This document shows, piece by piece, positions 18,296 through 28,776 of a DNA stretch of 64,000 bases. A program made the translations under genes and the position numbers. Source of the DNA: Candidatus Nitrospira neomarina (lineage in GTDB: Bacteria > Nitrospirota > Nitrospiria > Nitrospirales > UBA8639); NCBI RefSeq assembly GCF_032051675.1, contig NZ_CP116968.1, forward strand, positions 2,232,001 to 2,296,000, given 5' to 3'. Every line of letters starts with the position of its first letter. Position 1 is the first letter of the stretch. The notes under the pieces were generated by a model. It was given only the letters and a program-made list of their open reading frames with translations, searched no databases and was not told where the DNA came from.

Positions 18296-18609
18296 GTCGG
18301 TCTTCCTCAGGGTGAGGAAAACCTACCATAACGGTCTGGACCAAAATTCGTGGAGAACTCCAGAATCTGCGTATCAGAATTTTCTCCGGAAACTGCCAGA
18401 ATGCGGTGAAGTCGCAATTCTGGACCGCCGTGCCGGTCCATGTTCCCGTCGCAGATGTCAAAAAGCCCCTCAACCTGGACGCTTCGCTCTATACGTTGTT
18501 ACAGATTTTTCATTAAAACGAACGTGGAATTCCCGCTCTTTGATCGGGGAGGAACCGTTCAACTGGCCAGAGGCCAGTCTAGGTTGTGAGACTGTGGGGG
18601 CACGCCACT
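18296..18609. other. Spacer within the IS-remnant zone
   Basis: About 310 bases between the orfA remnant and the IS200/IS605 remnant. A plus-strand open frame spans it, but its translation (GLDQNSWRTPESAYQNF and onward) resembles no family I can name. A short palindromic stretch CCTCAGGGTGAGG lies at its left end. Probably IS-derived filler. Confidence 0.4.
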
Positions 18610-19015
18610 GAAGCGAACGGAAATGCGGCTTACGACACGAAATATCATCTGGTCTGAGCCCCAGGAGGTAAATCATTCGGGAAGATATCCGAGCACGCCT
18701 TAACCGGGTGTTTCGCAAAATTGCGGAGGACTTTGGCTTTGACCCGGTCGAATTGGAAGTGGCGAAGAAGCAGGTGCCTGTCTTTCTGAATTCCCCCCAG
18801 TATTCGATTGCCAAAGTGGTGGGGATCTTTAAGAACATTTCAGCCAGAAAGGTAATTAGGGAAAATCCAGAGTTGCAGAAGCATTTGAGGAAGCAATCGT
18901 TTTGGTAAGAGGGGTATTTTGTTCGCAAATTGGGAGATGCAGTAGCGGCGGCTGTGTTGCAACGACATATTCGATATCATCGGCCTGAAGAACACGAGGC
19001 TAAGCAATTGAAGCT
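18610..19015 (+). pseudogene. IS200/IS605-family Y1 transposase (tnpA), decayed
   Basis: Pieces in three frames join into a Y1 transposase. The order is AAYDTKYHLV, a TGA in place of Trp, then IIREDIRARLNRVFRKIAE, FGFDPVELEVAKKQVPVFL, YSIAKVVGIFKNISARKVI and, after another frameshift near 18905, RGYFVRKLGDAVAAAVLQRHI. In intact enzymes the HUH motif lies in the segment after the valine-rich strand; here AKKQVPVFL has lost the HVH residues. It is clearly nonfunctional. A perfect GC hairpin 20 bases downstream fits the right end of such an element. Confidence 0.83.
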
Positions 19016-19033
19016 GTGTAGGGTTTTGGAAAG

Positions 19034-19052
19034 CCCCGCCCATTGGGCGGGG
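19034..19052. repeat. GC hairpin, probable right end of the IS200/IS605 remnant
   Basis: CCCCGCCC and GGGCGGGG pair perfectly over 8 bases with the loop ATT. IS200/IS605 elements end in subterminal hairpins instead of inverted repeats, and this one lies just after the tnpA remnant. It is not followed by a T-run, so a terminator is less likely. Confidence 0.6.
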
Positions 19053-19323
19053 AACCTTACTCATACCATACTTTTCGAGAACATGCCCATCCAGCAAACC
19101 TTTTCTGGCCGCAACAACAAAATGACGGACGGGAGAAACAATCAACTGAATCTGTTCTCGCTTAACCTGGGTAGCAGTAAAAATCAATACGTATTAGTAA
19201 AATTGATCAGCCACTAACACTAAGAAGATGAACAAAAATAGATAAGGGAAATTTTGGAAAGGGTAAGAACATGAATGGAACCACTACGTTAACTTCGAAA
19301 AACCGTTAAACTTCATATAAATA
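19053..19323. other. Short region between IS remnant and tRNA
   Basis: About 270 bases without a supportable gene. A minus-strand frame here (FTATQVKREQIQLIVSPVRHF) is open but runs antisense into the transposase remnant and has no known family. Confidence 0.4.
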
Positions 19324-19400
19324 TGGTGCCCCCGACACGAATTGAACGTGCGGCCCGCGGTTTAGGAAACCGCTGCTCTATCCGACTGAGCTACGGGGGC
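19324..19400 (-). tRNA. tRNA-Arg (anticodon CCT)
   Basis: All four arms fold. The acceptor is GCCCCCG with CGGGGGC, the D stem GCTC with GAGC, the anticodon stem GCGGT/ACCGC around loop TTCCTAA with anticodon CCT, and the T arm GCACG-TTCAATT-CGTGT. Discriminator A is followed by an encoded CCA (19324-19326). It decodes AGG. The gene is intact and sits at the border between IS remnants and the PrsT/exosortase segment. A broken copy of its 5' half occurs at 28579-28624. Confidence 0.96.
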
Positions 19401-20399
19401 AGCCTTTAATTTAGAAATGGTACAGATTTCCCACCGGAAAAGAAATTGGCAAGTGCTATTAGGGTGTTTAGTTTACCCAATGACTTCAACCAATCCTCTT
19501 TTATTGAGGTTGCTGTAAAGAATTGAACAATTGGGCGTAATGCTCGTTTTTATGACCAAAGATCATCCCGCCAGTCCCAGTATCCAAACTAATCTTCACA
19601 GGTTCGGCATTGTTCAAAGCCTCAGATCATAAAAACGAAAGTTCTGAACAGCAAAATATCTGAAGCAATCTTGAACGCTTTTCAATAGAATCACCGTAAG
19701 AGCCATCCCCTTCGCCGAATTATACAAAAGAACATACATAGTTAATAGACTTCAAATCCTAACTTAAACAAATCCCCAAGATGATATTGTCGAATATTGG
19801 CAGTCGGAGGCACCAATAGTGAATTACATTTGTTGGTGGCTTCCTCTGATAATGGGATAAATCCCCATTGAAGGTCAAACTAATCTTTATGTTCGATTTA
19901 AAAATTCCTTCCAAGACAAAATCCCATGGAAGGACCCATTACCAGAACTGGCTTAAAGGGAGTACCAGAAAGATCTTATAAATTGGTCCATTCCCTTCAC
20001 CGAGTACCAGGCCCACTCTTTCATCAGAACAGGCATTTCACATTTTAGCCACATTTATTCCAATCAATTTCATTGAGGGCCTGGTATCGACGAGATCAAA
20101 GACAATAGAGCCAATGGGGGGAACCAGAGGATTTTTAACTCACCTCACGCATCCCGAAAACCATGCTCTGGCTAAGAAAACCAATCTCATAGCCACCAGG
20201 CTCTTCAGGCTAAACCACGGAGGTCTGCGAAATCATGAACCAAGGCATATTCCGCTTTCATGCAAACGGACGTTCAAGGGGAGCCCGCCCAAAGTAATTC
20301 GCGCTCAAAAAATCGACGATCCAACGATGCTCAAAAAAGTGTGCCATTTTCCTTTAAAAAAAAGCGCACAAGAAACTTACATCACACCTCAATGGAAGA
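19401..20399. other. Long AT-rich region with decayed coding remnants
   Basis: About 1 kb without an intact gene. The inverted repeat TCGTTTTTATGA (19544-19555) / TCATAAAAACGA (19627-19638) could form a 12-bp stem around 71 bases. On the minus strand near 19900-20130, short protein-like pieces occur in broken frames (VFDLVDTRPSMKLIGINVAKM, then a stop, then ERVGLVLGEGNGPIYKI). This looks like a gene decayed beyond recognition. Confidence 0.45.
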
Positions 20400-22694
20400 T
20401 TACAAACTCTCCAGGGTCGTCCTGGCTTCCTCCGCTCCTGGAAAAGTTGGACTCATCTTTAAAGCAAACTCCAACGTCTTTTTGGCATTATTGGGCTCCC
20501 CCTTTTTAAGAAGGGCCATGCCCAAATGATACCGAACCACCGGGTTTTCCGGCAGTTTTTCAACCGCTTCCCCTAGGAGGGAAACCGCCTTAATATGGGC
20601 ATTCTTTTTATAATAAATCCATCCCAAGGTATCCGCGATATGGGGATTACCGCCTTGCTGGGAGAAGGCATCTTCTGCATGCGCTAACGCCTCATCTAAA
20701 TTGCCCCCATTTTCTGCCATGAGCCAAGCCAAATTATTGGCAGCCGGCGCAAATTTGGGTGAAATCTCCAACGTCTTCCGATAGTACCGTTGGGCCTTCT
20801 CGACTTCATTACGTTGTTCAGCCATTATCCCAAGGATCATATGTGCAAAAGCCGCCTTGGGGTTTTTGTCCAACAGACGTTCATATTCCATGACCGCCTC
20901 ATCAACCCGATTCATTCGATGGTATAATTCGGCCAGGTTCATATAAGAATCTTGCAACTGATCGTTCAAATCCAGCGCTTGCTTAAACGCCTTCTCCGCT
21001 TGATCAATCTGCTTCGCCTGCATCCAGAGGCGTCCTAATAAATTATAGAAATACGGGTTTTTAGAAGACCGTTCAATTTGTTGTTGCACCCGTTCTCTAG
21101 CTTGCGGTGCTTCTCCCATCGACAGTCGGATATTGGCAATGTGACTCAAAGCTTGCACAAAATCGGGATTGTACTTAAGGGCTTCCTCAAAATGGTCGAT
21201 GGCTTCTTGGACTTTCTTATCCTGTTGGTCAATGAGGCCTAATTGAAAATGGGCGATCGCATCTTGAGGGATTTGGTCAATGATCGCTTGATACACATTT
21301 TTCGCCGATGAAAAGTCTTTTTCACCAAAGTAGGCCTGTCCCAGGATATGGACGGCTTGGACATCACGAGGATTGAGACGAATGGCCATTTGTGCTTCCT
21401 CAATGGCCATTTTGTATGATCGCTCAGCCATACGGGCCACCGCCAAGGCCTTTCGCACCTCTCGATCTTGTGGAGCTAATTTCTTGGCTTCTGTGAATTC
21501 TTGAATCGCTTGGACCGTCTCATTTTTTTGCGCAAACGCTGATCCCAAATACTGATGGGCCATTGCCTGGTTGGGCTCATCCTTAATAATTGCTTGAAAT
21601 AAGGGAATGGCTTCATCCACGTTTCCACGCCCCAGTATTAGTCTGGCTTCAAAAATCTTAGTCACAATGCTCTTCGATTTGGCTTCTAACAGCGGCTTCA
21701 TAAGTTTTTCGACATCATCCCATTGTCGGTTATCCAGATAGAAATTGATCAGCGAATTTCTAGCCGGATCAGATTTGGGGTTCAACTCCACCCCCTTTTG
21801 AAAATGTGCTGACGCTTTCGCACCATCCCCAATAAACGTATAGAATTCACCCAAAAACATTTGGGGTACTTCACTCGCGGGTTTGCGTGTGGCGAGCCGT
21901 TGATAGATCTCTTCCGTTTCTTTCCATTTTTGGTTAGTTTGATAATAACCTGCAATTTTCACGTAGTAATCATAATTCTCTGGATCTAACGCCAGGACTT
22001 CCTGAAAAAGGGCTTCGGCTTCGGTATTTTTTCCTTGCAGCGAGTAGAATTCGCCCTTGGCCAGAATAAGCGTGGGCGAATTTGCCTTCTTGGTTAATCC
22101 TTTGTCCAGAACGTCCTCAGCTTCCTCGGGTTTTTCAAGGATCAGATAGGCACGCGCCAGATCGACGTATACCTGCTCATTGTCGGGATCAAGTTCCAAA
22201 GATTTTTTGAGTTCTTCAATGCCCTTCTCGAAGTCCCTTTCCATAATCAAACTTCGGCCTTGTAGCAGATGGCCTTTGGGATCGTTTGGGGAGGAAACCA
22301 ACACGACTTCCGCATGTTGTTTCGCCTTTTGGGGTTGTTGGGAAAGCAGATACAATTCACCGAGTTTAAGTTGGGCATCCTGTATGGATGGATCCAACTC
22401 GACAGCTTTGGTAAGTTCCCCAAACGCCGACTGAAGATCAGGCATTCCACCCAATTTGAGGTGAATCAAAGCCATTTGATGATAGGCCTTAGCATCCTTC
22501 GGATCGAGGTGGACGACATTCTTCAATTCGATGAGTGCTTCTTGATATTTTTGCTCCTCAAAATAAGCTTTTCCCCGCTCCTGATGTCTAGCCTTTTTTT
22601 CCTCGTCCGATAACTGGGTACAGTTGGCGATATTGACGAGCAAAAATGGAAGAACCACACAGCACAAAAATGCCATTCTGGTTTTATGTCTCAT
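20400..22694 (-). CDS. prsT: PEP-CTERM/XrtA-system TPR protein PrsT
   Basis: 764 residues from the ATG at 22694, which has AGGGA 5 bases upstream; the in-frame TTG at 22721 is less likely. The N-terminal hydrophobic segment (MAFLCCVVLPFLLVNIANC) ends at Cys25, a poor lipobox with Asn before Cys. It may be a lipoprotein as in the family, or simply secreted. The rest is about 20 consecutive 34-residue TPR units, e.g. GKAYFEEQKYQEALIELKNV, typical of the long PrsT lipoprotein of exosortase A loci. It probably scaffolds EPS assembly or export at the outer membrane. It lies between tRNA-Arg and the PEP-CTERM gene and is transcribed away from the latter. Confidence 0.88.
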   Translation of the reverse strand: MRHKTRMAFLCCVVLPFLLVNIANCTQLSDEEKKARHQERGKAYFEEQKYQEALIELKNVVHLDPKDAKAYHQMALIHLKLGGMPDLQSAFGELTKAVELDPSIQDAQLKLGELYLLSQQPQKAKQHAEVVLVSSPNDPKGHLLQGRSLIMERDFEKGIEELKKSLELDPDNEQVYVDLARAYLILEKPEEAEDVLDKGLTKKANSPTLILAKGEFYSLQGKNTEAEALFQEVLALDPENYDYYVKIAGYYQTNQKWKETEEIYQRLATRKPASEVPQMFLGEFYTFIGDGAKASAHFQKGVELNPKSDPARNSLINFYLDNRQWDDVEKLMKPLLEAKSKSIVTKIFEARLILGRGNVDEAIPLFQAIIKDEPNQAMAHQYLGSAFAQKNETVQAIQEFTEAKKLAPQDREVRKALAVARMAERSYKMAIEEAQMAIRLNPRDVQAVHILGQAYFGEKDFSSAKNVYQAIIDQIPQDAIAHFQLGLIDQQDKKVQEAIDHFEEALKYNPDFVQALSHIANIRLSMGEAPQARERVQQQIERSSKNPYFYNLLGRLWMQAKQIDQAEKAFKQALDLNDQLQDSYMNLAELYHRMNRVDEAVMEYERLLDKNPKAAFAHMILGIMAEQRNEVEKAQRYYRKTLEISPKFAPAANNLAWLMAENGGNLDEALAHAEDAFSQQGGNPHIADTLGWIYYKKNAHIKAVSLLGEAVEKLPENPVVRYHLGMALLKKGEPNNAKKTLEFALKMSPTFPGAEEARTTLESL

Positions 22695-23301
22695 ACGAAT
22701 CCCTAACTTACAGTCGTTCACTCGTTCCCATTCTTCAGTATTTCCCCCTCTATTATTAAACGGTATCAGACAAAATTAATTAGGTAAACCATTGTAATTT
22801 TAGGCAAAATCATTTTACTTAGAATGATTTCTGCACATAGCTTCGACCTGAAACCTTATGACAGGTCCTGGTTGATGCAAATGAACCCTTATGCCTACAA
22901 GTAAAGGAGCCTCTCCATATCTAGTCCAAACCTGGAAAGGTTCGCATGGAGGTGGGGTATACTTCCTTGGTGTCCCTGCCCCGCCGTCCCCTGAGCTGCT
23001 GTATTACCCATTGGAGTTATTGATCAATCAGATTAGGTTTTATTTTACTATCAAATCACTTAGATGGGGTGGGAATCTCAATAAAAAAGACGTAGGCTGG
23101 GAGTTGGAACAATTATGAAATTAACTGGATGCCTCATTAGAGTTATTGATTCCAGCGGTTGCCTATATTTTAATTACTAAACTTTGATAGCGAGGGATAA
23201 AAAGGACATAAACCGTTCTTAGGTAAAATATTAAGTAAAATTATTGAAATTGTCGGCCTAGCATCAAGTCAATGACAAAGGAGGGGGGTGTAATTTAATT
23301 T
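22695..23301. other. Divergent intergenic region between prsT and the PEP-CTERM gene
   Basis: About 600 AT-rich bases that must carry both divergent promoters. I looked for a sigma-54 motif (TGGCAC-N5-TTGC), which is common at such loci, and did not find a convincing one. GGAGGGGGG at about 23280 is the ribosome site of the downstream gene, 13 bases from its ATG. Confidence 0.5.
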
Positions 23302-23874
23302 ATGAACGCTAAACGATTCCTCACAACGTTATTAGGTGTGGCTTTAGTGTTTGGTATGGCCGGGCAGGCGCAGGCGGTCTCCATGCCATTTGACGTTTAT
23401 GGCGGCCTCAGCGGCGAGGGTAGTATCGCTGGAACTATGGATATTGATTCCGACGCTGGATTTTTTGGTAACATAAACCCATTGACGTGGACGTTTACGA
23501 CTGCAGGCGGGTTTGATCCAAATGGAAACCCAATAAATAGCTTTGCATACAATCCTGGCACAGCCAGCTTAAGTTTCAATTCGGCGTTTGGAACGCTCAT
23601 TTTGACTGACTTTAGCACGGGCCGATCACTGACATTTTCGGGGTATAACCCCCTGCTGAATCAACCAGGGCCTTACAATATTGGACTAATAACGGAAACA
23701 TACATGTACGCTAACTCTTTTCAATTATTTAGCCGAACTATCACGCATGATAGATTGGCTGCACGAACCGGATCGGGGACCGCTACTGTCCCTGAACCCG
23801 CTAGCGTTCTTCTTTTCGGCTCAGGGTTAGCTTCACTGGGGGCTTTGCGATATCGAAAAGGCAAGAAAGCCTGA
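23302..23874 (+). CDS. PEP-CTERM sorting-signal protein (exosortase substrate)
   Basis: 190 residues. A classical signal peptide (MNAKRFLTTLLGVALVFGMAGQAQA) is followed by a Gly/Asn/Thr-rich domain, then the C-terminal sorting signal: the VPEPAS box, hydrophobic LLFGSGLASLGAL, and the basic end RYRKGKKA. Such proteins are cut and transferred by exosortase, here XrtA encoded 1 kb away, and end up in the EPS matrix or cell surface. The middle domain (about residues 28-160) is not recognised. A rho-independent terminator follows 24 bases after the stop, so it is a single-gene unit. It is the only PEP-CTERM protein in the window. Confidence 0.95.
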   Translation: MNAKRFLTTLLGVALVFGMAGQAQAVSMPFDVYGGLSGEGSIAGTMDIDSDAGFFGNINPLTWTFTTAGGFDPNGNPINSFAYNPGTASLSFNSAFGTLILTDFSTGRSLTFSGYNPLLNQPGPYNIGLITETYMYANSFQLFSRTITHDRLAARTGSGTATVPEPASVLLFGSGLASLGALRYRKGKKA

Positions 23875-23897
23875 TCAAGGAGAAATTTATAGGTTTT

Positions 23898-23934
23898 TCA
23901 AAAAGCCTGGCTCCACCCGGAGTCAGGCTTTTTA
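23898..23934 (+). terminator. Rho-independent terminator of the PEP-CTERM gene
   Basis: The stem AAAAAGCCTGGCTCC / GGAGTCAGGCTTTTT with loop ACCC is followed by TTATT. It has a run of A before and T after the stem, so it could also stop transcription from the other strand. It lies just downstream of the PEP-CTERM stop codon. Confidence 0.9.
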
Positions 23935-24816
23935 TTGGTGTGAAGTCTGGAAGAGCGTAGTTTTTGACCCTGAGAGGAACAAGTTGAAAGAAAAGAGACA
24001 CCCATAGGGACAGGGAAAATCTTTCTACATTTTCCACTACTCTTCACTCTAGTTATGTGTGAGGGCCGGGACGATGCAATCAGAGCATTTGGGATGAGAG
24101 AGGAGATCACATTATGTGGAAACGGCTATCGGTTTGCACGGTCCAATTGTTCATCAATTGCTGTGCCTATAACCTCCAGCCCGTGAGATTGCTCTGGCTT
24201 GATGAAGGCAAAGTATCGGACAAATTTATAGATCTAATCACACTCAAATTAGCAATGTCCAATCGCCTTTTGCGCATGAATTGGGATGCTATGCCTGAAA
24301 AACTTTACCACCTTCTTCACTCTTCAACCCGGTGAACCTTGTTTTCTTGTTTTGGCGGTGATTCAAGGATCTGCTGACGCAGACCAAATATATCCCACCT
24401 AATATTGTGATTTACAATTATTGCATCAGAGAGAGCAGCATCTTTTCCTTCTCAATACAAACCTATTGATCTTGTCATGCATGGTTGTGAGTAACCATAA
24501 GTCCATCTGTAATCAGGAGCAAAACCATGACCAGCCATTCACAAACTATTCCATAAGATTCACCAATTGTTCACCCCTACTCCCAATGTGCACACCTCTC
24601 CCCCGCCAACTTGGGGAATGGGCCCCTCTCGCTCCCCACGAGTAGTAAATGTTTTTCTCCCTTCAAGCCCCTACTTCAGTTTGCAGCAACACACAAAAGC
24701 CCATCCCCTGAGAAATCAGGCCGGTAGACCAGGCCTTTTATCTCTTTTGCTAGGGTATGCTGTCAAAACTACTCATTTGCCGGACAACTTGCCCAATAAA
24801 TTTATCCCAGCAACGG
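23935..24816. other. Region between PEP-CTERM and exosortase genes
   Basis: About 880 bases. A 73-codon plus-strand frame at 24114-24335 (MWKRLSVCTVQLFINCC) has no clear ribosome site or family. Nothing else can be supported. The exosortase gene ends at 24817, so this stretch is downstream for both flanking genes. Confidence 0.45.
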
Positions 24817-26415
24817 TTACGCTTTCGGGGAAGAGTTCGTGGCTTGAAGGAAAGACGTGTGTTGGAGAAAGTCCTCTATAACGTTCACGGCCTCCGCCGA
24901 GGAATAGCTGTAATCGGCTGCGATCGCGATGACGGCCCCTTCCGTCGCCCCTCCAAAAATATACGCTGTGGCATGCAGGAGTTTGGCCATATAGGCATTG
25001 GAAGTCATATGACCACCCAACCAATACCAACTCCACACAAGACGAGGGGCCACCTCGGACCGAAGATGACTCTCCTTCACTGTTAGAGGGAAATTCTCCA
25101 CAAGGGTCTCTCTGCGACTCTCGGATACCAGCTCCCAGCGGTCCCCATCTATGAGCGAATTGGTCTGACTGACCAATTCCCTCCCCTGCTGCTGCTGGAA
25201 ATACACGGCCAGGAACAGATGAACCTGCCGGTGCCCATCGGTGTAAGTCCTGGTCAGAACGGTGTCGGCTCCCTCAAAGTGTGGAGTCCAATTGCCAGCA
25301 TAGTCCGACAGGGTGTGCCAGGGGGAGGAGACCACCAGGGAGAACGGAGAGGGACCCAACGACGTCGGAGGAGAAGGGGATAATGCCATCACACAAAGAG
25401 GCGCCAGGGCCACCACACCCACTCCACACCCCGCTGTCTTAGCCATCCGTGCGAACGATCTTCTCTGAGTGCTCCGACGAAACCACTCTCCTTGAGAAGG
25501 AAGGTCTGCCTCCCCGACGGATGACGCACGCACCTTTTCCTCCAAGAGAGAAGGCTCAGGTTCTCGCATCGCCAAACCTACCCAAAAGAGTAGGAACATG
25601 ACTACACTAAAAAACACCCACCCATACAGAATATGATCCGCGCTCGCCGCCAGTTCGTGATCCACGAGATACCCTAAGAGCGTAATGCCGTATGCGCGCA
25701 TCCCGTTGGCCAGAATAAGGGCTAGAACCGCGAACAGAACAAATACCACGCGCCTCGTCCAACTCCGATAAACAACGCCCGCAAAAAACACACCCATCGT
25801 GGCGCCGGAAATAAGATACCGGACCCCCGCACAAGCTTCGGCCACGTGCCACCTGCCTGATGGCGTCGTAATGTAACGTCCTTCCCAGAAGACCGGTATG
25901 CCCGACACCTGAAGCGCGTTGACGGTAAAGAAGGCAGTAAAGTCTTGCAGGGGCGGAACCAGATCCGCCCCAACGGGGACGGCGAAGAAAAGAAACGCCA
26001 AAGGGAAAAGCAATACCTTGGTTATCTTAGTACCAGCCAGGGCCCAAACCATGCCGGCGACCATAGTAACCCACGCGAATTGTTGGACTACTACCACCGA
26101 GGTCAGGTGACCCAGAAGCCACACCCCGGCGGACCCGCCAAGCAGCAACAGAGCCCACGAGTTCGGCCTGGGCACCAGAGTAGCCAGACGATGCCGCTCC
26201 CGCCATACGAGATACCCACTCAAGGGGAGAATCAGAAACCCATGGCCATACGTGTCCGAGCGAGACCACGTTTCGACCAGAGAAAAGGCCGTTTGGAAAT
26301 AGAGGCCAAGCAGCGCGGCCCACCCAATGAGGAGATGACCCAGAACCTTCGCCCACTCGGATGAGCGAAAACGACCGGTGGGCACAGGAGAATAGGGAGT
26401 GCTATCGGTCTGCAT
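24817..26415 (-). CDS. xrtA: Exosortase A fused to EpsI domain
   Basis: 532 residues. The first 300 form the exosortase: about eight membrane helices with the catalytic triad-like residues Cys195 in VAEACAGVRYL, Arg240 in NGMRAYGI and His261 in DHILYGW. From about residue 330, after one further helix (GCGVGVVALAPLCVMAL), comes the EpsI (DUF3485) domain, ending WYWLGGHMTSNAYMAKLL and beyond. The enzyme cleaves PEP-CTERM proteins at the inner membrane and attaches them to a carrier; the EpsI part is thought to help EPS assembly. The two domains are often separate genes. The coding sequence is GC-richer than the flanking DNA. It stands alone, 1 kb from its substrate gene. Confidence 0.95.
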   Translation of the reverse strand: MQTDSTPYSPVPTGRFRSSEWAKVLGHLLIGWAALLGLYFQTAFSLVETWSRSDTYGHGFLILPLSGYLVWRERHRLATLVPRPNSWALLLLGGSAGVWLLGHLTSVVVVQQFAWVTMVAGMVWALAGTKITKVLLFPLAFLFFAVPVGADLVPPLQDFTAFFTVNALQVSGIPVFWEGRYITTPSGRWHVAEACAGVRYLISGATMGVFFAGVVYRSWTRRVVFVLFAVLALILANGMRAYGITLLGYLVDHELAASADHILYGWVFFSVVMFLLFWVGLAMREPEPSLLEEKVRASSVGEADLPSQGEWFRRSTQRRSFARMAKTAGCGVGVVALAPLCVMALSPSPPTSLGPSPFSLVVSSPWHTLSDYAGNWTPHFEGADTVLTRTYTDGHRQVHLFLAVYFQQQQGRELVSQTNSLIDGDRWELVSESRRETLVENFPLTVKESHLRSEVAPRLVWSWYWLGGHMTSNAYMAKLLHATAYIFGGATEGAVIAIAADYSYSSAEAVNVIEDFLQHTSFLQATNSSPKA

Positions 26416-27204
26416 CCGAACACCTTCCTACGAATTCCGGGCGATGGGTGGGAGTAGGAGCTTTTGTTGTGATGAGTAGGGTCATTCTACGGGATAAAGG
26501 TGGGTTTTTCCAATTGGATCCCGCAGGCAGGATGCTTACCTCATTCAGATAGAGAAGTGCGAAAAACTGAGTGGTTATTTTATCCGCCCGCTCGCCACCG
26601 CCACACTCCAATTCATATTTGAAAAGTTGCGCCAAATAATAGCATCGTGAAAAATCCGGGAATGAGTGCGACCACTTCGCCGAAATGAACAGGCCATGCG
26701 AAGGTGCGGTTGCTTTCGCCGTTGATCCGAAATTCCCTCTTCTGATTGGCGGTTCATCAGTCCATCAGCTTCAACTCCTGGAAGTTGGGCAAAATTGCCG
26801 TCTTTCAATCAGATGACGCCTTGATCATCAGCGTACACCAAAAGAACGGTTGGTCCCCCTGGAAATCCATCGGCATCAAACAGGCAGAAATCAAATAGAT
26901 TCACGGAAGCGGCCGGCCAAATCTTGATCCCGATCAATACAACCAACAACAAGCTGAGCGAAATGAGAATTCACTTTGACCTTTTCCTGCACGTGCATTT
27001 TTCTACCCAATAAGATCCCCCGCAGCTCTATTCAAGCCAAGTAGTCACCACCATGCTACTCTTTACAACTTAATTTTCGTCTAAAGATGTGCTGAATTAC
27101 CCGATCATCTGTCTCACGGTATCAACCTTCACATGGCTGGAATCTGGGTCATTTCCTGTAGGTATTAAAAGTTTTCCATTTTCTTCTGAAAAGGAATAGA
27201 CAGG
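26416..27204. other. Region upstream of xrtA with a possible decayed secreted-protein gene
   Basis: About 790 bases. Near 26416 lies the xrtA promoter region. On the minus strand from about 26970 to 26700 an interrupted reading (LISLSLLLVVLIGIKIWP, then VNLFDFCLFDADGFPGGP, a stop, then LKDGNFAQLPGVEADG) looks like a signal peptide followed by a small secreted domain, broken by a TGA. The family is not recognised. Confidence 0.4.
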
Positions 27205-28624
<1,420 letters not shown>

Positions 28625-28776
28625 CAAAAGTCTAATGTGCAGAAGCCTTGGCTTTCATCTACAATCCTGGAAGACCTTACATATTCCAGAATGTCCAAGT
28701 CGTACACAGCAGACGTGAAAAAGTACCGTTTTCATATGGTGAGAACAAGAGGACCCAGCGGATTCTTTGGCCTGAC

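Noticed and set aside
22695-23301. Sigma-54 promoter before prsT or the PEP-CTERM gene
   Set aside because: Expected from other exosortase loci, but no TGGCAC-N5-TTGC match with both GG and GC elements was found on either strand.
26027-26552. Open frames antisense to xrtA
   Set aside because: Their length follows from the high GC of xrtA. The exosortase frame has full catalytic and membrane features, and the antisense frames have none.
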